NCBI RefSeq assembly: GCF_005843925.1
Contig: NZ_VCBC01000004.1
Location: forward strand, 248,001-312,000
DNA length: 64,000 bases
DNA from: Thalassotalea litorea
GTDB taxonomy: Bacteria; Pseudomonadota; Gammaproteobacteria; Enterobacterales; Alteromonadaceae
Reading direction: 5' to 3'
The notes under the pieces are model-generated. The model saw nothing but the letters and a program-made list of their open reading frames with translations. It was not told the origin of the DNA and ran no database searches. The position numbers were made by a program, and so were the translations under genes. This document shows, piece by piece, positions 27,007 to 36,324 of the stretch (position 1 is its first letter; every line of letters starts with the position of its first letter).

Positions 27007-28314
27007 CTAGGGGGTTTTAGGATTGAACTTCTTTTGAATTTTTTGCCAACACTCAATGTAATTATGTTGGCGCTCTTTGCCGTGCAGGGCATAAGCCGTT
27101 GGTGAGATAACAAAGCGTGATTCAAACATAAAGGCTAACGTGTTCTCATAACGTTGCGGTTGAAGGTCGACAGTACTGGCTTTTTCAAACACGTCGGCTT
27201 CAGGGCCATGGGGCGACATACAATTATGCAAGCTTGCTCCACCAGGCACAAAACCATGCTCCTTGGCGTCATATACACCTTCAATCAGGCCCATATACTC
27301 ACTCATAAGATTGCGATGATACCAAGGCGGGCGAAAGGTATTCTCCGCGACCATCCACCGAGGTGGGAAAATAACAAAGTCCAGATTTGCTACACCAGGC
27401 GTTGCTGTTTGGGATGTTAACACGGTAAAAATTGATGGATCTGGATGGTCATAGCTTACGGTATTGATCACATTAAAGCGGGATAAATCGTATTTATAGG
27501 GGGCGGAGTTACCGGTCCACGCGACTACATCTAATGGAGAGTGACCGATAGGGCATTGAAACAAGTTTCCGTTAAATTTGGTGACTAAGGTGAAATCACC
27601 CTCAATATCTTCAAAAGCCGCAACCGGGTACTGGAAATCACGATCATTGCTGTAACCATTCGCACCAACAGGACCACGCTCAGGTAAGTGCAGAGGATCA
27701 CCATAGTTTTCGCACAAATAGCCACGGGCGGTATCACTGAATAAACTGATCTGAAACTTCATGCCGCGGGGGACCACGGCGATTTCCCCTGCCTTTATTG
27801 TTAACTTGCCGCATTCTGTAAACAACAACAATTCACCCTGTTGCGGGACAAAGAGCATTTCACCATCGGCATTACAAAAGTAACGGTTATCCATATTGGC
27901 GTTCAATGCATAATGATGAATTGCCATGCCGCTTTGACCATTCGCGTTACCGTTGGCAGCCATGGTAATTAATCCGTCAATAAAGTCCGTTTTCTGAGTC
28001 GGGATATCAATTGGATCCCAACGCAACATACTCGGAGGAGTAACGGCCTCAGTGATCGGCGCTGTGCGAATTAAACCATTGTCAATTGCCTGATATTCGC
28101 CTTGTACGGCGCTGGGTCGGATACGGTAAAACCAGGTGCGACGATTGCTACTTCTTGGCGCGGTAAAGGCGGTACTGTTAAATTGCTCGGTATAAAGATC
28201 GTAGTTTACCCGCTGTGGATTGAATTGCCCTTTCGGCAGCGCACCGGACAAAGCCTCGGTTTCAAATTCGTTTCCAAATCCAGTCATGTAGGTTAATGAA
28301 TCGGCGACCGACAT
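27007..28314 (-). CDS. hmgA: homogentisate 1,2-dioxygenase
   Basis: A 435-residue cytoplasmic Fe(II) dioxygenase that opens the ring of homogentisate to maleylacetoacetate in tyrosine and phenylalanine breakdown. The N terminus YMTGFGNEFETEALSGALPKGQFNPQ is diagnostic, and the Fe-binding region is seen in PPRWMVAENTFRPPWYHRNLMSEYMGLIEG and PGGASLHNCMSPHGPE. Length is normal. Its usual partners, maleylacetoacetate isomerase and fumarylacetoacetase, are not in the window. A 21-bp palindrome 33 bp before the start is a probable operator. The DUF1254-like gene follows 51 bp downstream. Confidence 0.96.
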   Translation of the reverse strand: MSVADSLTYMTGFGNEFETEALSGALPKGQFNPQRVNYDLYTEQFNSTAFTAPRSSNRRTWFYRIRPSAVQGEYQAIDNGLIRTAPITEAVTPPSMLRWDPIDIPTQKTDFIDGLITMAANGNANGQSGMAIHHYALNANMDNRYFCNADGEMLFVPQQGELLLFTECGKLTIKAGEIAVVPRGMKFQISLFSDTARGYLCENYGDPLHLPERGPVGANGYSNDRDFQYPVAAFEDIEGDFTLVTKFNGNLFQCPIGHSPLDVVAWTGNSAPYKYDLSRFNVINTVSYDHPDPSIFTVLTSQTATPGVANLDFVIFPPRWMVAENTFRPPWYHRNLMSEYMGLIEGVYDAKEHGFVPGGASLHNCMSPHGPEADVFEKASTVDLQPQRYENTLAFMFESRFVISPTAYALHGKERQHNYIECWQKIQKKFNPKTP

Positions 28315-28347
28315 AATGGTTTCCTTTAATTGTTATCTTGTTGTCAG

Positions 28348-28368
28348 TTACGTTAAATCTTAACGTAA
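28348..28368. promoter_or_regulatory. palindromic operator candidate before hmgA
   Basis: Two perfect 9-base arms TTACGTTAA and TTAACGTAA are separated by ATC. The site is 33 bp upstream of the hmgA start codon, a usual position for a repressor site. Which regulator binds is not known from the sequence. Confidence 0.6.
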
Positions 28369-28674
28369 AAAGTCAGGGGAATTAATGACCTTGCGATAAT
28401 TATGGTCTTAATTGCCCTGTTGTTACTGTGCATTTGTAAGTACAACTTTACATTGAATGTAAAGTCGGTGTTGGATTTTCATCTTTATTGCCAGGAGCAT
28501 TGACTATGATTTATCGTCAAAGCATTGGGTAAATAATAGCCGCTGTCGATAATTTCGTGCCAAGCCAATGTCCTCGTTGTTCGGGCATGAATAAATCTAA
28601 GGGTAACCTTGCTATTTGGAAATTCGCCCTTAAATAGCAATGAGTAAACGATAAATTAATTTAAAGCAGGACTT
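28369..28674. other. intergenic region between hmgA and ybbN-like gene
   Basis: About 300 bp between divergent genes. It should contain both promoters. I see no ORF or strong structure beyond the hmgA palindrome at its left end. Confidence 0.4.
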
Positions 28675-29511
28675 ATGATTCAAATTACCCCGGAAAACTT
28701 TCAGCAATTGATGTTTGAAGATTCAAAAGAAAAATTAGTTGTTGTGGCGTTTTGGGCTGAACAAATGCCTGAGAGTGTGCAATTACGCGATGCATTAGCC
28801 AGTCGTTTAGCCGGAAGAGAGCAAACCATTATTTTTGCGGGCGTTGATTGTCAACAACAACAGCAAATTGCGGCGCAATTTGGTATTCAGTCTTTGCCAA
28901 CCGCCATTGCCGTTAAAGACGGTCAGCCTATCGATGGCATTGCCGGACCGCAGACCGATGAATCAATAACTCAGTTTATTGATAAACATTTGCCAAAACC
29001 CGAAGATGAGTTTTTAAAGCAAGGGCAAGATGCGCTGTTGCAACAGCAACCTGGCGAGGCAATCAAGGTTTTACAACAAGCTAGGATACTAGACGAACAG
29101 CGTGCGGATATCGCCTTAGCATTGAGCGATTGTTATGTGCAGTTGGGCAAACTTGATGACGCAGAAACCTTGCTGGCGAGCATTAAAATGGTCGATCAGG
29201 ACAGCTATTACCAAAGCTTGATTGCCAAGCTTGAACTGGCAAGAGAAGCGAGCCAATCACCGGAAATTCAAGCACTGGAGCAAAAGCTGCAGGCAGACCC
29301 TGACAACGTAGAACTGCAACGCCAACTGGCAGCGCAATACAGTCAGAATAATCGTCAGGAAGAAGCCCTTGAGATGCTATTTGGTTTATTAAAAAAAGAT
29401 ATGGGCGACAGTGAATCACGCAAAATGTTGTTAGATATTCTTGCGGCGTTACCGGATGGCGATCCCTTATCTGCGAAGTACCGTCGTAAACTATACACCT
29501 TGATGTATTAA
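28675..29511 (+). CDS. ybbN: YbbN/CnoX-like thioredoxin-TPR co-chaperone
   Basis: A 278-residue cytoplasmic protein with an N-terminal thioredoxin fold (about 1-108) and C-terminal TPR-type helical repeats (about 115-278). The thioredoxin active-site region reads WAEQMPESVQL, without any cysteine where thioredoxin has CGPC, so no disulfide chemistry is expected there. E. coli CnoX has a similar altered site and hands clients to GroEL and DnaK. An AGGA box precedes the start. It is monocistronic, with a strong hairpin after the stop. Confidence 0.85.
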   Translation: MIQITPENFQQLMFEDSKEKLVVVAFWAEQMPESVQLRDALASRLAGREQTIIFAGVDCQQQQQIAAQFGIQSLPTAIAVKDGQPIDGIAGPQTDESITQFIDKHLPKPEDEFLKQGQDALLQQQPGEAIKVLQQARILDEQRADIALALSDCYVQLGKLDDAETLLASIKMVDQDSYYQSLIAKLELAREASQSPEIQALEQKLQADPDNVELQRQLAAQYSQNNRQEEALEMLFGLLKKDMGDSESRKMLLDILAALPDGDPLSAKYRRKLYTLMY

Positions 29512-29691
29512 ACCGGCGGAATTACATCGGTTATTGCATTTCCCAAAAGAGGATTCGAAATACAAAACATTGCGATGGTTATGACCACGGTCGGTATATC
29601 GAAAATGTCGGTCGTTACATGGAAGTCATTCATTAGAGCAATGCAGGGAGCAATTGCCGACAACATATTTTTGATTCAATGTTCGGTGGAT

Positions 29692-29714
29692 AATCGAGCG
29701 CTTAGCGCTCGATT
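29692..29714. terminator. strong hairpin between convergent ybbN-like and msrA genes
   Basis: A perfect 10-bp stem AATCGAGCGC/GCGCTCGATT with loop TTA lies between two converging genes. There is no T-run on either side, so termination would need help from Rho. Position favours a terminator or 3'-end protecting structure. Confidence 0.5.
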
Positions 29715-29737
29715 GGTAAGAACAAGTTCACCTTCCA

Positions 29738-30274
29738 TTATTGGTCTTGCAAATAGCGCTTTAACTTTTCCAATTTCGGCGCGACGATTATCTGACAGTA
29801 AGGCTGGGAAGGGTTGCTGTCATAGTAATCTTGATGATCTTCTTCTGCTGGATAAAATGTCGCCAGAGCTTCGATGCGGGTCACTATCTTGTTGTTAAAT
29901 TCACCACTGTTTTCAAGTTGAGCAATTTTCTTTTGAGCCTGTATTTGTTGGTGCTGGTTGTCTGGGAATATGGCACTGCGGTATTGAGTGCCCGTATCGT
30001 TACCCTGGCGATTAAGTTGAGTAGGGTCATGGAGAATAAAAAAGATATCCAGTAGCTCATCAAACCCAACCCGGCTTGGATCAAAGTGAATCTGCACGAC
30101 TTCCGCGTGTCCGGTTGTACCTGAGCAAATCTGTCTATATGTTGGGTTGTCGATTTCGCCACCCATGTAGCCACTGACAACTTTTACGACGCCGGGGACG
30201 CGCTGATAAGGCGCTTCCAGACACCAAAAACAACCGCCAGCCAAGGTGGCGGTTTGTAAGTTTTCCTTAGACAT
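29738..30274 (-). CDS. msrA: peptide-methionine (S)-S-oxide reductase MsrA
   Basis: A 178-residue cytoplasmic repair enzyme reducing methionine-S-sulfoxide. The motif GGCFWC gives the catalytic Cys15. Other marks are GVVKVVSGYMGG, GHAEVVQIHFDP, FFILHDPTQLNRQGNDTGTQYRSAIF and the C-terminal AEEDHQDY. No MsrB domain is fused. Three start codons lie in a row (TTG, ATG, ATG); an AGAGG box is 6 bases before the third, which is chosen. It is divergent from the DUF3820 gene. Confidence 0.95.
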   Translation of the reverse strand: MSKENLQTATLAGGCFWCLEAPYQRVPGVVKVVSGYMGGEIDNPTYRQICSGTTGHAEVVQIHFDPSRVGFDELLDIFFILHDPTQLNRQGNDTGTQYRSAIFPDNQHQQIQAQKKIAQLENSGEFNNKIVTRIEALATFYPAEEDHQDYYDSNPSQPYCQIIVAPKLEKLKRYLQDQ

Positions 30275-30362
30275 CATCAACCTCTGTCAGAAACTAAATA
30301 TTGTTGTAAACTCATAGGATTTAACGTTACCATCAAACATAAATATACGCAGTAGTATCGTT

Positions 30363-30581
30363 ATGGATCAACAACAATTAATTGACGCCGTTAATCAAAT
30401 TATGTCGTTTGGAAAATATCAGGGGCAACCGTTACTCAAACTTCCAGAGCCTTATCTGGTGTGGTTTAAAAGCAAGGGTTTCCCCGATAGTAAACTTGGC
30501 CAGCAATTGGCTCTGATATACGAAGTCAAACTCAATGGTTTGGAGAGCATGCTGATGCCACTTTTAAAAGATGATTATTAG
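30363..30581 (+). CDS. DUF3820 family small protein
   Basis: A 72-residue protein of the DUF3820 family (also called putative quorum-sensing-regulated virulence factor). The conserved part is MSFGKYQGQPLLKLPEPYLVWFKSKGFPDSKLGQQLALIYEVKLNGL. It is similar to the small exonuclease-like add-on domain that begins with GKYxGxxL. The function is unknown. It stands alone, divergent from msrA by 88 bp, with no evident operon partner. Confidence 0.85.
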   Translation: MDQQQLIDAVNQIMSFGKYQGQPLLKLPEPYLVWFKSKGFPDSKLGQQLALIYEVKLNGLESMLMPLLKDDY

Positions 30582-30666
30582 AGCCAGGCCAAACGTTTCT
30601 GACTAAAGTTTGTTTGATAAATGTCTAAAGCACAACGTGACGTGTGCATTTATTTATTCATTGCCA

Positions 30667-33018
30667 TTATCGATGACACATCCGATTGAGCGTATTTAAT
30701 GTATGTCCCAGGGCAAAGATAATTTCACCAAAATTGACCGAAAACTCGTGTGCTAATTCAGAACCCGGCTTGCGCTGGCATGTGTCGATAAGTTGAATAC
30801 CAAGCGCAAGCTCTTTTGCTATGGCGGTCAACATGGCTTGATGAAATCGCAATTTCGGCTCTGACGATATTTGCTCTAACAGTTTATTGGTACTCGCTTG
30901 CCAATGCTTAATCTCTTGTTCAAGTTCGGTCAGTTGTACTTCGGTTAACGCTTTATGCCAACCTAACGATAATTGTTTTAGTGTTAAACTTTCTACCGCT
31001 AAAAAGTCGGCCCACTGATCGAGAGGTGCCTGCTGATGATACAAATTTTGCTGATATTTGATATGGTGACGGGTGTAATATTGAGCTGGCTCCAACATCT
31101 GAGATACATGGAGTAAATGGGGTAGTAATGTTGGATCTTCTAATAAGTTAGCGAGACCAATACGTTGTTGTTTTATATGACTTAACCCTACAATTTTGTC
31201 TGCGTACTTTTCTATTTTTAGCAAACGTTGATACATAGATGTTTCATCTATCAATGCGGATGAGGACCAGAAACGCTCTCCGATAGCAAATAATCGCGGC
31301 CATATACGAATATCAATGTTATTTTCTGTGACCAGTTCGCTCCAAATTGTCGCCTCACCGCCAAGTAAGTTACTGTATTTCATTGTACTTTGATGTTGCT
31401 GCGGATAATCAGAGCCACGTGTTTTTTGAACGCTAATTTGCTCCATTTCGTAGGGCGTATTGCCAACCAAAATAGAACCACTGGCAATGCCATTTCCGGA
31501 CATGTTAAACCTGGCTGCAAATGGCCCCATCCAGGTGTCCAATGAGATAGTGAGAGATGATTTCGTGTGCTCAACGATATGGACGGCTTTAAACGTATTA
31601 TTGTTTAATTTTAGAAAGCCAAATGTCGATGTATGCAGAGGTGATTCCAACACCAGTTTCCCTGCCACGTCAGAGCCTTTTAGCCTCGGCATGACAAAGT
31701 TAACTTCAAGTGTATTTGCTTCGGGGGCGGGTGCTGGTGTCGAATCAATATCGGGCCTAAGGTTATTTCGGTAGTGATATCCCGTTGGTTGTGCTTGATC
31801 AATATAAAATCCTGTCGATAACAAACCCATATGGCCCGCTTCTGTGATCGCAGCCAGCGAGTCAAACCCGCGCCAGGACTGAACGACGGTATCTTTTGGT
31901 AAGCCAGGGGTAAAAACTTCATCCCAGCCCATCATAACTTTCCCTCGTTGTTTTAATAATTCATTAACCCTGCCATTAAAATGAGTATGTAAACCTTGAG
32001 CATTCTTAATATTGTGCTTTTTCATGTAGTCTTGAACGTTTTGGCTATTCTGCCAATGACTTGGGTCGATCTCATCACCGCCAATATGGAAATAGGGGTC
32101 AGGAAATATTTCTGCAAATTCGCCAATTAAGCTTTCGATAAAAACGAAAACCTCTGGATTACTGGGATCTAGCAAAGGTTTAAAAACCCCCCAATGTGAT
32201 TCTCGTTTATACTGTTTGTCCAGCGTCATTAATTCTGGGTATGCTCGGGCAATCGCCGAAGCATGTCCTGGCACATCCAACTCTGGTACAACACGAATCC
32301 CCAATAAACTGGCATACTCAACCACGTCTCGCATTTGTACTTTGGTATAGAAATCACCATCCGAAGCTACCGTGTGTAGCTTTGGATAAGTTTGAGATTC
32401 AAAACGCCATCCCTGATCATCTGTCAGGTGCCAGTGAAAGACATTCAGCTTGGCTGCCGCCATACCATCTAACTGTCGTTTTATTGTCTCAATCGGCATA
32501 AAGTGACGAGCACTGTCTATCAGCAAACCTCGCCATGGATACTGTGGCTTATCGAGAATCTTTATTGATTGGATTTGGTTATTTGAATTGGCATAGATAA
32601 GTTGCGTTAAGGTCTCTAAACCACGAATGATGCCAAGATCATTCGCAGCGGTTAACTGCATGGTTTGTGGATTGACCGTTAAGCTATAGGATTCGTCATC
32701 ATATAATTGCGGGTTACGGTCAATTGCCTGGCTTGAAATCAACAATACTAACTTCGCCGATTCTTTCGACTTTGCTGCGATCAATTGAATTTTTGAATCG
32801 AGTTTTTTTAACCTTGAATTAAGGCGGCTAATCCCCTTATTAACTCGTTCATTGTTTGAGTCCGACCAATAGGGTAATGCAGGCGTCAGGCTAAAGTGGG
32901 TCGTTTCCGAGGTGAAATATTGTGGCTGAGGCATTAACGTCAAAGAAGAAGCCATACTGACAGCACCTTGTGAAGTCACAAAAATGACCAGCAATATTAT
33001 TTTGGCAAACTTACTCAT
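30667..33018 (-). CDS. GH20 beta-N-acetylhexosaminidase
   Basis: A 783-residue exported enzyme with a signal peptide (about 1-23), a GH20b-type N-terminal domain (about 25-150), and the GH20 catalytic barrel beginning at YPWRGLLIDSARHFMP. The catalytic pair is D315-E316 in HIGGDEID. The barrel is interrupted by a beta-rich part (about 430-530) before GGEATIWSELVTENNIDIRIWPRLFAIGERFWS, and a helical tail completes the protein. It likely releases GlcNAc from chitin oligomers or glycoconjugates in the periplasm or outside. A NagR-like palindrome at 33072-33085 suggests control by GlcNAc. Confidence 0.93.
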   Translation of the reverse strand: MSKFAKIILLVIFVTSQGAVSMASSLTLMPQPQYFTSETTHFSLTPALPYWSDSNNERVNKGISRLNSRLKKLDSKIQLIAAKSKESAKLVLLISSQAIDRNPQLYDDESYSLTVNPQTMQLTAANDLGIIRGLETLTQLIYANSNNQIQSIKILDKPQYPWRGLLIDSARHFMPIETIKRQLDGMAAAKLNVFHWHLTDDQGWRFESQTYPKLHTVASDGDFYTKVQMRDVVEYASLLGIRVVPELDVPGHASAIARAYPELMTLDKQYKRESHWGVFKPLLDPSNPEVFVFIESLIGEFAEIFPDPYFHIGGDEIDPSHWQNSQNVQDYMKKHNIKNAQGLHTHFNGRVNELLKQRGKVMMGWDEVFTPGLPKDTVVQSWRGFDSLAAITEAGHMGLLSTGFYIDQAQPTGYHYRNNLRPDIDSTPAPAPEANTLEVNFVMPRLKGSDVAGKLVLESPLHTSTFGFLKLNNNTFKAVHIVEHTKSSLTISLDTWMGPFAARFNMSGNGIASGSILVGNTPYEMEQISVQKTRGSDYPQQHQSTMKYSNLLGGEATIWSELVTENNIDIRIWPRLFAIGERFWSSSALIDETSMYQRLLKIEKYADKIVGLSHIKQQRIGLANLLEDPTLLPHLLHVSQMLEPAQYYTRHHIKYQQNLYHQQAPLDQWADFLAVESLTLKQLSLGWHKALTEVQLTELEQEIKHWQASTNKLLEQISSEPKLRFHQAMLTAIAKELALGIQLIDTCQRKPGSELAHEFSVNFGEIIFALGHTLNTLNRMCHR

Positions 33019-33071
33019 GACGCTTCCTTGTTTATCTTATTTTCCCTTAGTTTAACAGGAATAAGAATTTC

Positions 33072-33085
33072 TGACAGCGCTGTCA
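33072..33085. promoter_or_regulatory. NagR-like operator before the GH20 gene
   Basis: The 14-mer TGACAGCGCTGTCA is a perfect palindrome with the central CG of LacI-family sites, 54 bp before the GH20 start. It agrees with the site described for LacI-type NagR repressors of GlcNAc use in Shewanella and Xanthomonas, as I recall it. No nagR gene is in the window. Confidence 0.65.
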
Positions 33086-33512
33086 TGAAGTTTTTTTCGT
33101 CGTGTTTTTCATTCTTTATGGATGCGTATTTTGAACGTCTTTTCTTATATCGCGCCGACTTTAACAACACAAAGATGAAACGCTGGTACAGCACAATAGA
33201 TAATACCGATTCAAAACCAAATGCGGGTTATGCGCAAACCGAATTGTTTGTCTCAGGCAATAAGAAGTATTGCTATACCATTTCACGACTATTGATAGGG
33301 ATTAACGCCACACTTCCATTCCAGATTTTTTTTAAATTACACTTGTTAAAAACGGTTATGAAAATGATAAAAAACTATTCCTTTCCTCGGTTTTTTGGTT
33401 GCTAGCGCGGCATTTCTAGACTTAACTTAAAAGCTAGGGTCAGGTTTCTTTACAGGTTTACTGAAACCTTGAGCCATCTCGCAATAGAAGTATCAGTTAT
33501 TAGGAGTTATCA
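33086..33512. other. intergenic region before rmf
   Basis: About 430 bp without a credible gene; an open frame across 33028-33405 has no ribosome binding site and an unnatural composition. An inverted repeat AGGTTTC/GAAACCT (33442-33448, 33463-33469) lies in the probable rmf leader. The rest should hold the rmf promoter. Confidence 0.4.
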
Positions 33513-33686
33513 ATGAAGAGACAAAAGCGCGATCGTCTGCAACGAGCTCATTCCCATGGTTACAAAGCCGGCCTGCACGGCAAAAATAAAGAAGAATGTC
33601 CCTATCAAAATCTCGATGCAAAGTCCGAATGGCTAGGCGGTTGGCGCGAAGCAATGTCTGACAGGAATGATGGGCTATTTAAATAG
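33513..33686 (+). CDS. rmf: ribosome modulation factor
   Basis: A 57-residue basic protein closely resembling E. coli RMF: it begins MKRQKRDRLQRAHSHGY and contains KEECPYQNLDAKSEWLGGWREAM. RMF binds 70S ribosomes in stationary phase and pairs them into inactive 100S dimers. The ATG has a TAGGAG box 7 bases upstream. The gene is monocistronic and converges with modC 46 bp away. An imperfect hairpin (about 33705-33724) lies between them and may end the modC transcript, since a T-run follows it on the minus strand. Confidence 0.96.
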   Translation: MKRQKRDRLQRAHSHGYKAGLHGKNKEECPYQNLDAKSEWLGGWREAMSDRNDGLFK

Positions 33687-33732
33687 AGCGAAAAAACCGA
33701 ACGACTCAAGGTTAAAACCCTGAGCATTGCCT

Positions 33733-34854
33733 TTAAAAGCAACGAATAGCATCGGCCTGGAACTGAATATACACTTCTGTGCCGTGGGCTAATCGTAATA
33801 ACTCTACCGCGTATCGAGACGTATTGATGGTAAAGGTGTGATCCATGACCTGAACCTTTACCATCATGCCATTGCGGCTGAGTCGGTGTAATTGCGTCAC
33901 GGTTCCACAGAAGCAGTTAATAATCGAACTGGCTTCAGGCTTCACTAAGCTCAAACTGAGGTCGTCCGCCAAAATATAACACCGTAATGCTTGCCCTAGG
34001 GAAGCGTTCATTAGTGGCGCAAATAATTTTACTTGATTGTTATGGGGCGCGATAAAATCTAATTGCGTTAACCCGAAATTCACTAAGTGTTGCTTGACGG
34101 TTAACGTGAGTGACGTTGGACTGCTTATCTCCGATGTTATGCGTTCATGGAGATTATTTAAAACCTGATGGACATGACCATGTTGAATAATCCGGCCATT
34201 TTCCATAACCATAACATCATCAGACAATTGTTGTATTTCTATAATATTGTGACTGACATAGAGTATCGGTAAGCTCAACCGTTGATGAATATTACGCAGC
34301 AGTTGAACCATATTGCCGCGGGCACGGTTATCCAAATTCGACAAGGGCTCGTCCATCAGCAATAATTCCGGCTCAGCCAGCAATGCACGTGCGATTGCGA
34401 CCCGTTGTTTTTCGCCAGCGGACAGTTTTAGTACATCGCGATTGAGCAGCGCATCTATTTGCGTCAGATGAATAATTTCTTCTAAATCGAGGTGATTCGG
34501 CTTACAACGTTTAAACGCGTAGTTAAGGTTTCCTAATACGGTTAAATGCGGAAACAATCGAGCATCCTGAAAGACAAAACCAATTTTTCTTTGTTCCGGC
34601 TTGATGAAATTATTGCGGTTTTGCAATGTTCGGCCATTGAGGATAACGTCTGCTTTAGCATCTTGGTTTAAGCCTGCAATCACTCGTAAGAGACTGGTTT
34701 TTCCGGATCCTGAATGACCAAGAATGCCGGTGATCCCCTCGAGATCAAAACGAAACTGACAACGTAAATTAAAATGGTCGAAATCCAGAGCAATATCGAC
34801 ATTGAGGTTTTTATCGAAGTTGTCCTTAAGGCTCTTCATTATCCCCATACTCAT
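33733..34854 (-). CDS. modC: molybdate ABC transporter ATP-binding protein ModC
   Basis: A 373-residue ATPase that powers molybdate uptake. It has Walker A GHSGSGKTS (about 45-53), signature LSAGEKQRVAIARALL, Walker B LLLMDEPLSNLD, and a C-terminal TOBE/Mop-type molybdate-binding domain (about 295-373). The start overlaps the modB stop by 4 bases (ATGA), so translation is coupled. An internal Met (MKSLKD) a few residues on is an alternative start. It is the last gene of modABC. Confidence 0.94.
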   Translation of the reverse strand: MSMGIMKSLKDNFDKNLNVDIALDFDHFNLRCQFRFDLEGITGILGHSGSGKTSLLRVIAGLNQDAKADVILNGRTLQNRNNFIKPEQRKIGFVFQDARLFPHLTVLGNLNYAFKRCKPNHLDLEEIIHLTQIDALLNRDVLKLSAGEKQRVAIARALLAEPELLLMDEPLSNLDNRARGNMVQLLRNIHQRLSLPILYVSHNIIEIQQLSDDVMVMENGRIIQHGHVHQVLNNLHERITSEISSPTSLTLTVKQHLVNFGLTQLDFIAPHNNQVKLFAPLMNASLGQALRCYILADDLSLSLVKPEASSIINCFCGTVTQLHRLSRNGMMVKVQVMDHTFTINTSRYAVELLRLAHGTEVYIQFQADAIRCF

Positions 34855-35549
34855 GGAGCTACCCTGTCTTTGACGTTGCGCTCATGATTAAAGTTAAGTA
34901 GATAAATTAAGGCTAGCAATACCATGGAACCTATTAATAATAAGGCGGCAAGCCAATGAGCCGTTGCGTAGTTCAATGCTTCAACTTGATCGAAAAGAGC
35001 AATAGATAACACACGGGTTTCCCCAGGAATATTTCCGCCAATCATTAAAACCACGCCAAACTCCCCCACAGTATGAGCGAAGCCAAGGCTGGCTGCGGTG
35101 ATAAAACTGGCTTTGGTCATCGGCAAAACGATGGTAAAAAATCGGTCAATACTGTTCGCACAAAGCATCGCCCCAGCTTCGAGCAAACTGTCGCCAAGTT
35201 GTTCAAATGCCTTTTGCAACGGCTGGACTACAAATGGCAGAGAGTAAATTACCGAGCCGATTAAAATACCGGTAAAGCTAAACGCCAGAGACTGGCCGGT
35301 GATACTTTTCCACCAGGCGCCGGGCCCGTTCGTCGGCGAAAACAAGATCAATAAATAAAACCCCAATACCGTTGGTGGTAACACCAAAGGCAGCGCAACG
35401 ATAGCTTCCAATATGACTTTATAGCGACTATTTAATTTACTCATATACCAAGCCAGAGGCGTGCCCAGCAGTAATAAAATGACCGTGGTCAGTCCGGCAA
35501 GTTTTAATGTCGTATAAAGGGCTAGCCAAGCATCATTGCTGCTCATCAA
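34851..35549 (-). CDS. modB: molybdate ABC transporter permease ModB
   Basis: A 232-residue inner-membrane permease with about five TM helices. The cytoplasmic EAA-type loop that docks on ModC is seen in LLEAGAMLCANSIDRFFTIVLP, and LGFAHTVGEFGVVLMIGGNIPGETRVLSIALFDQVE is the conserved ModB part. It overlaps modA by 17 bases and modC by 4, forming a tight modABC operon. Confidence 0.95.
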   Translation of the reverse strand: MMSSNDAWLALYTTLKLAGLTTVILLLLGTPLAWYMSKLNSRYKVILEAIVALPLVLPPTVLGFYLLILFSPTNGPGAWWKSITGQSLAFSFTGILIGSVIYSLPFVVQPLQKAFEQLGDSLLEAGAMLCANSIDRFFTIVLPMTKASFITAASLGFAHTVGEFGVVLMIGGNIPGETRVLSIALFDQVEALNYATAHWLAALLLIGSMVLLALIYLLNFNHERNVKDRVAP

Positions 35550-36324
35550 TTGGGGTCTCCGGGTCCGCGTAGCCCATCTCTATAATGAATTTCTGGCTGC
35601 TATCGCTGAGGATAAATCGCTGAAAATCACGTGCTAACTCTACATCTTTACATGAGTTTAGAATAATCATCTGCTGCTCTATCGGCTCATGCAAATTACG
35701 ATCAATTAATACGCCACTGCCGATATCGGACAGCAATAATTGCGAATGAGAGATGATGCCAAACTCGACGGCCCCCGTGCGGGTTTGCTGGTAGGTTTGG
35801 CTGATATTATTCGCGGTAATGACTTGCCGATGATATTTTCGCCACAATCCTAATGACACCAGAGCCTCGCGAGCAGCTTTTCCATAGGGCGCTAAGTGCG
35901 GGGCGGCGATTGCAATTTTACCCGGGTGATTTTGTAAGGCATCCAATGCGGTTTTCGGGTTGGTTGCTGACCACAATGCCAATTGGCCTATGGCGTATGT
36001 AAAACGGCTATTTTCTAGTGCAAAGCCTTCGTCTTCCATTAACATAGGACGCTTTTTGTCGGCCGAGAACACCAGATCGAATGGTGCACCATGACGCACT
36101 TGTTGGTACAAAACGCCAGTGGCCGCAACAGAAATTTTGGCATCAATTTTGTGGTCATTTTGCTGATTATAAGCGGTAACCAATCGCCTGAGTGGCTCAG
36201 CAAAATTTGCGGCAACCCCTATTTTCAATGTCGTTTGCATTTGCTCAGCAGATGCGACAGTCGAACCTATCAGGGTCAAGATAATTAGCAGGGAACGGGA
36301 AATATTTACCACTTTGGGCCTCAA
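35533..36324 (-). CDS. modA: molybdate-binding periplasmic protein ModA
   Basis: A 263-residue periplasmic binding protein with a signal peptide (about 1-26, ending TVASA). The mature part starts LKIGVAANFAEPLRRLVTAYNQ and has the molybdate-contact segments SVAATGVLYQQVRHGAPFDLVFSADKKRP and NISQTYQQTRTGAVEFGIISHSQ. It delivers molybdate to ModBC. It is the first gene of modABC. No clear ModE palindrome was recognised upstream, where a miniature element lies instead. Confidence 0.93.
   Translation of the reverse strand: MRPKVVNISRSLLIILTLIGSTVASAEQMQTTLKIGVAANFAEPLRRLVTAYNQQNDHKIDAKISVAATGVLYQQVRHGAPFDLVFSADKKRPMLMEDEGFALENSRFTYAIGQLALWSATNPKTALDALQNHPGKIAIAAPHLAPYGKAAREALVSLGLWRKYHRQVITANNISQTYQQTRTGAVEFGIISHSQLLLSDIGSGVLIDRNLHEPIEQQMIILNSCKDVELARDFQRFILSDSSQKFIIEMGYADPETPIDEQQ

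Noticed and set aside
29575..29898. 107-codon open frame between ybbN-like gene and msrA
   Set aside because: It overlaps the msrA coding region on the other strand and the strong hairpin; probably a shadow.
33028..33405. 125-codon open frame before rmf
   Set aside because: No ribosome binding site, odd composition, overlaps the GH20 promoter and the NagR-like palindrome, and no recognisable protein.
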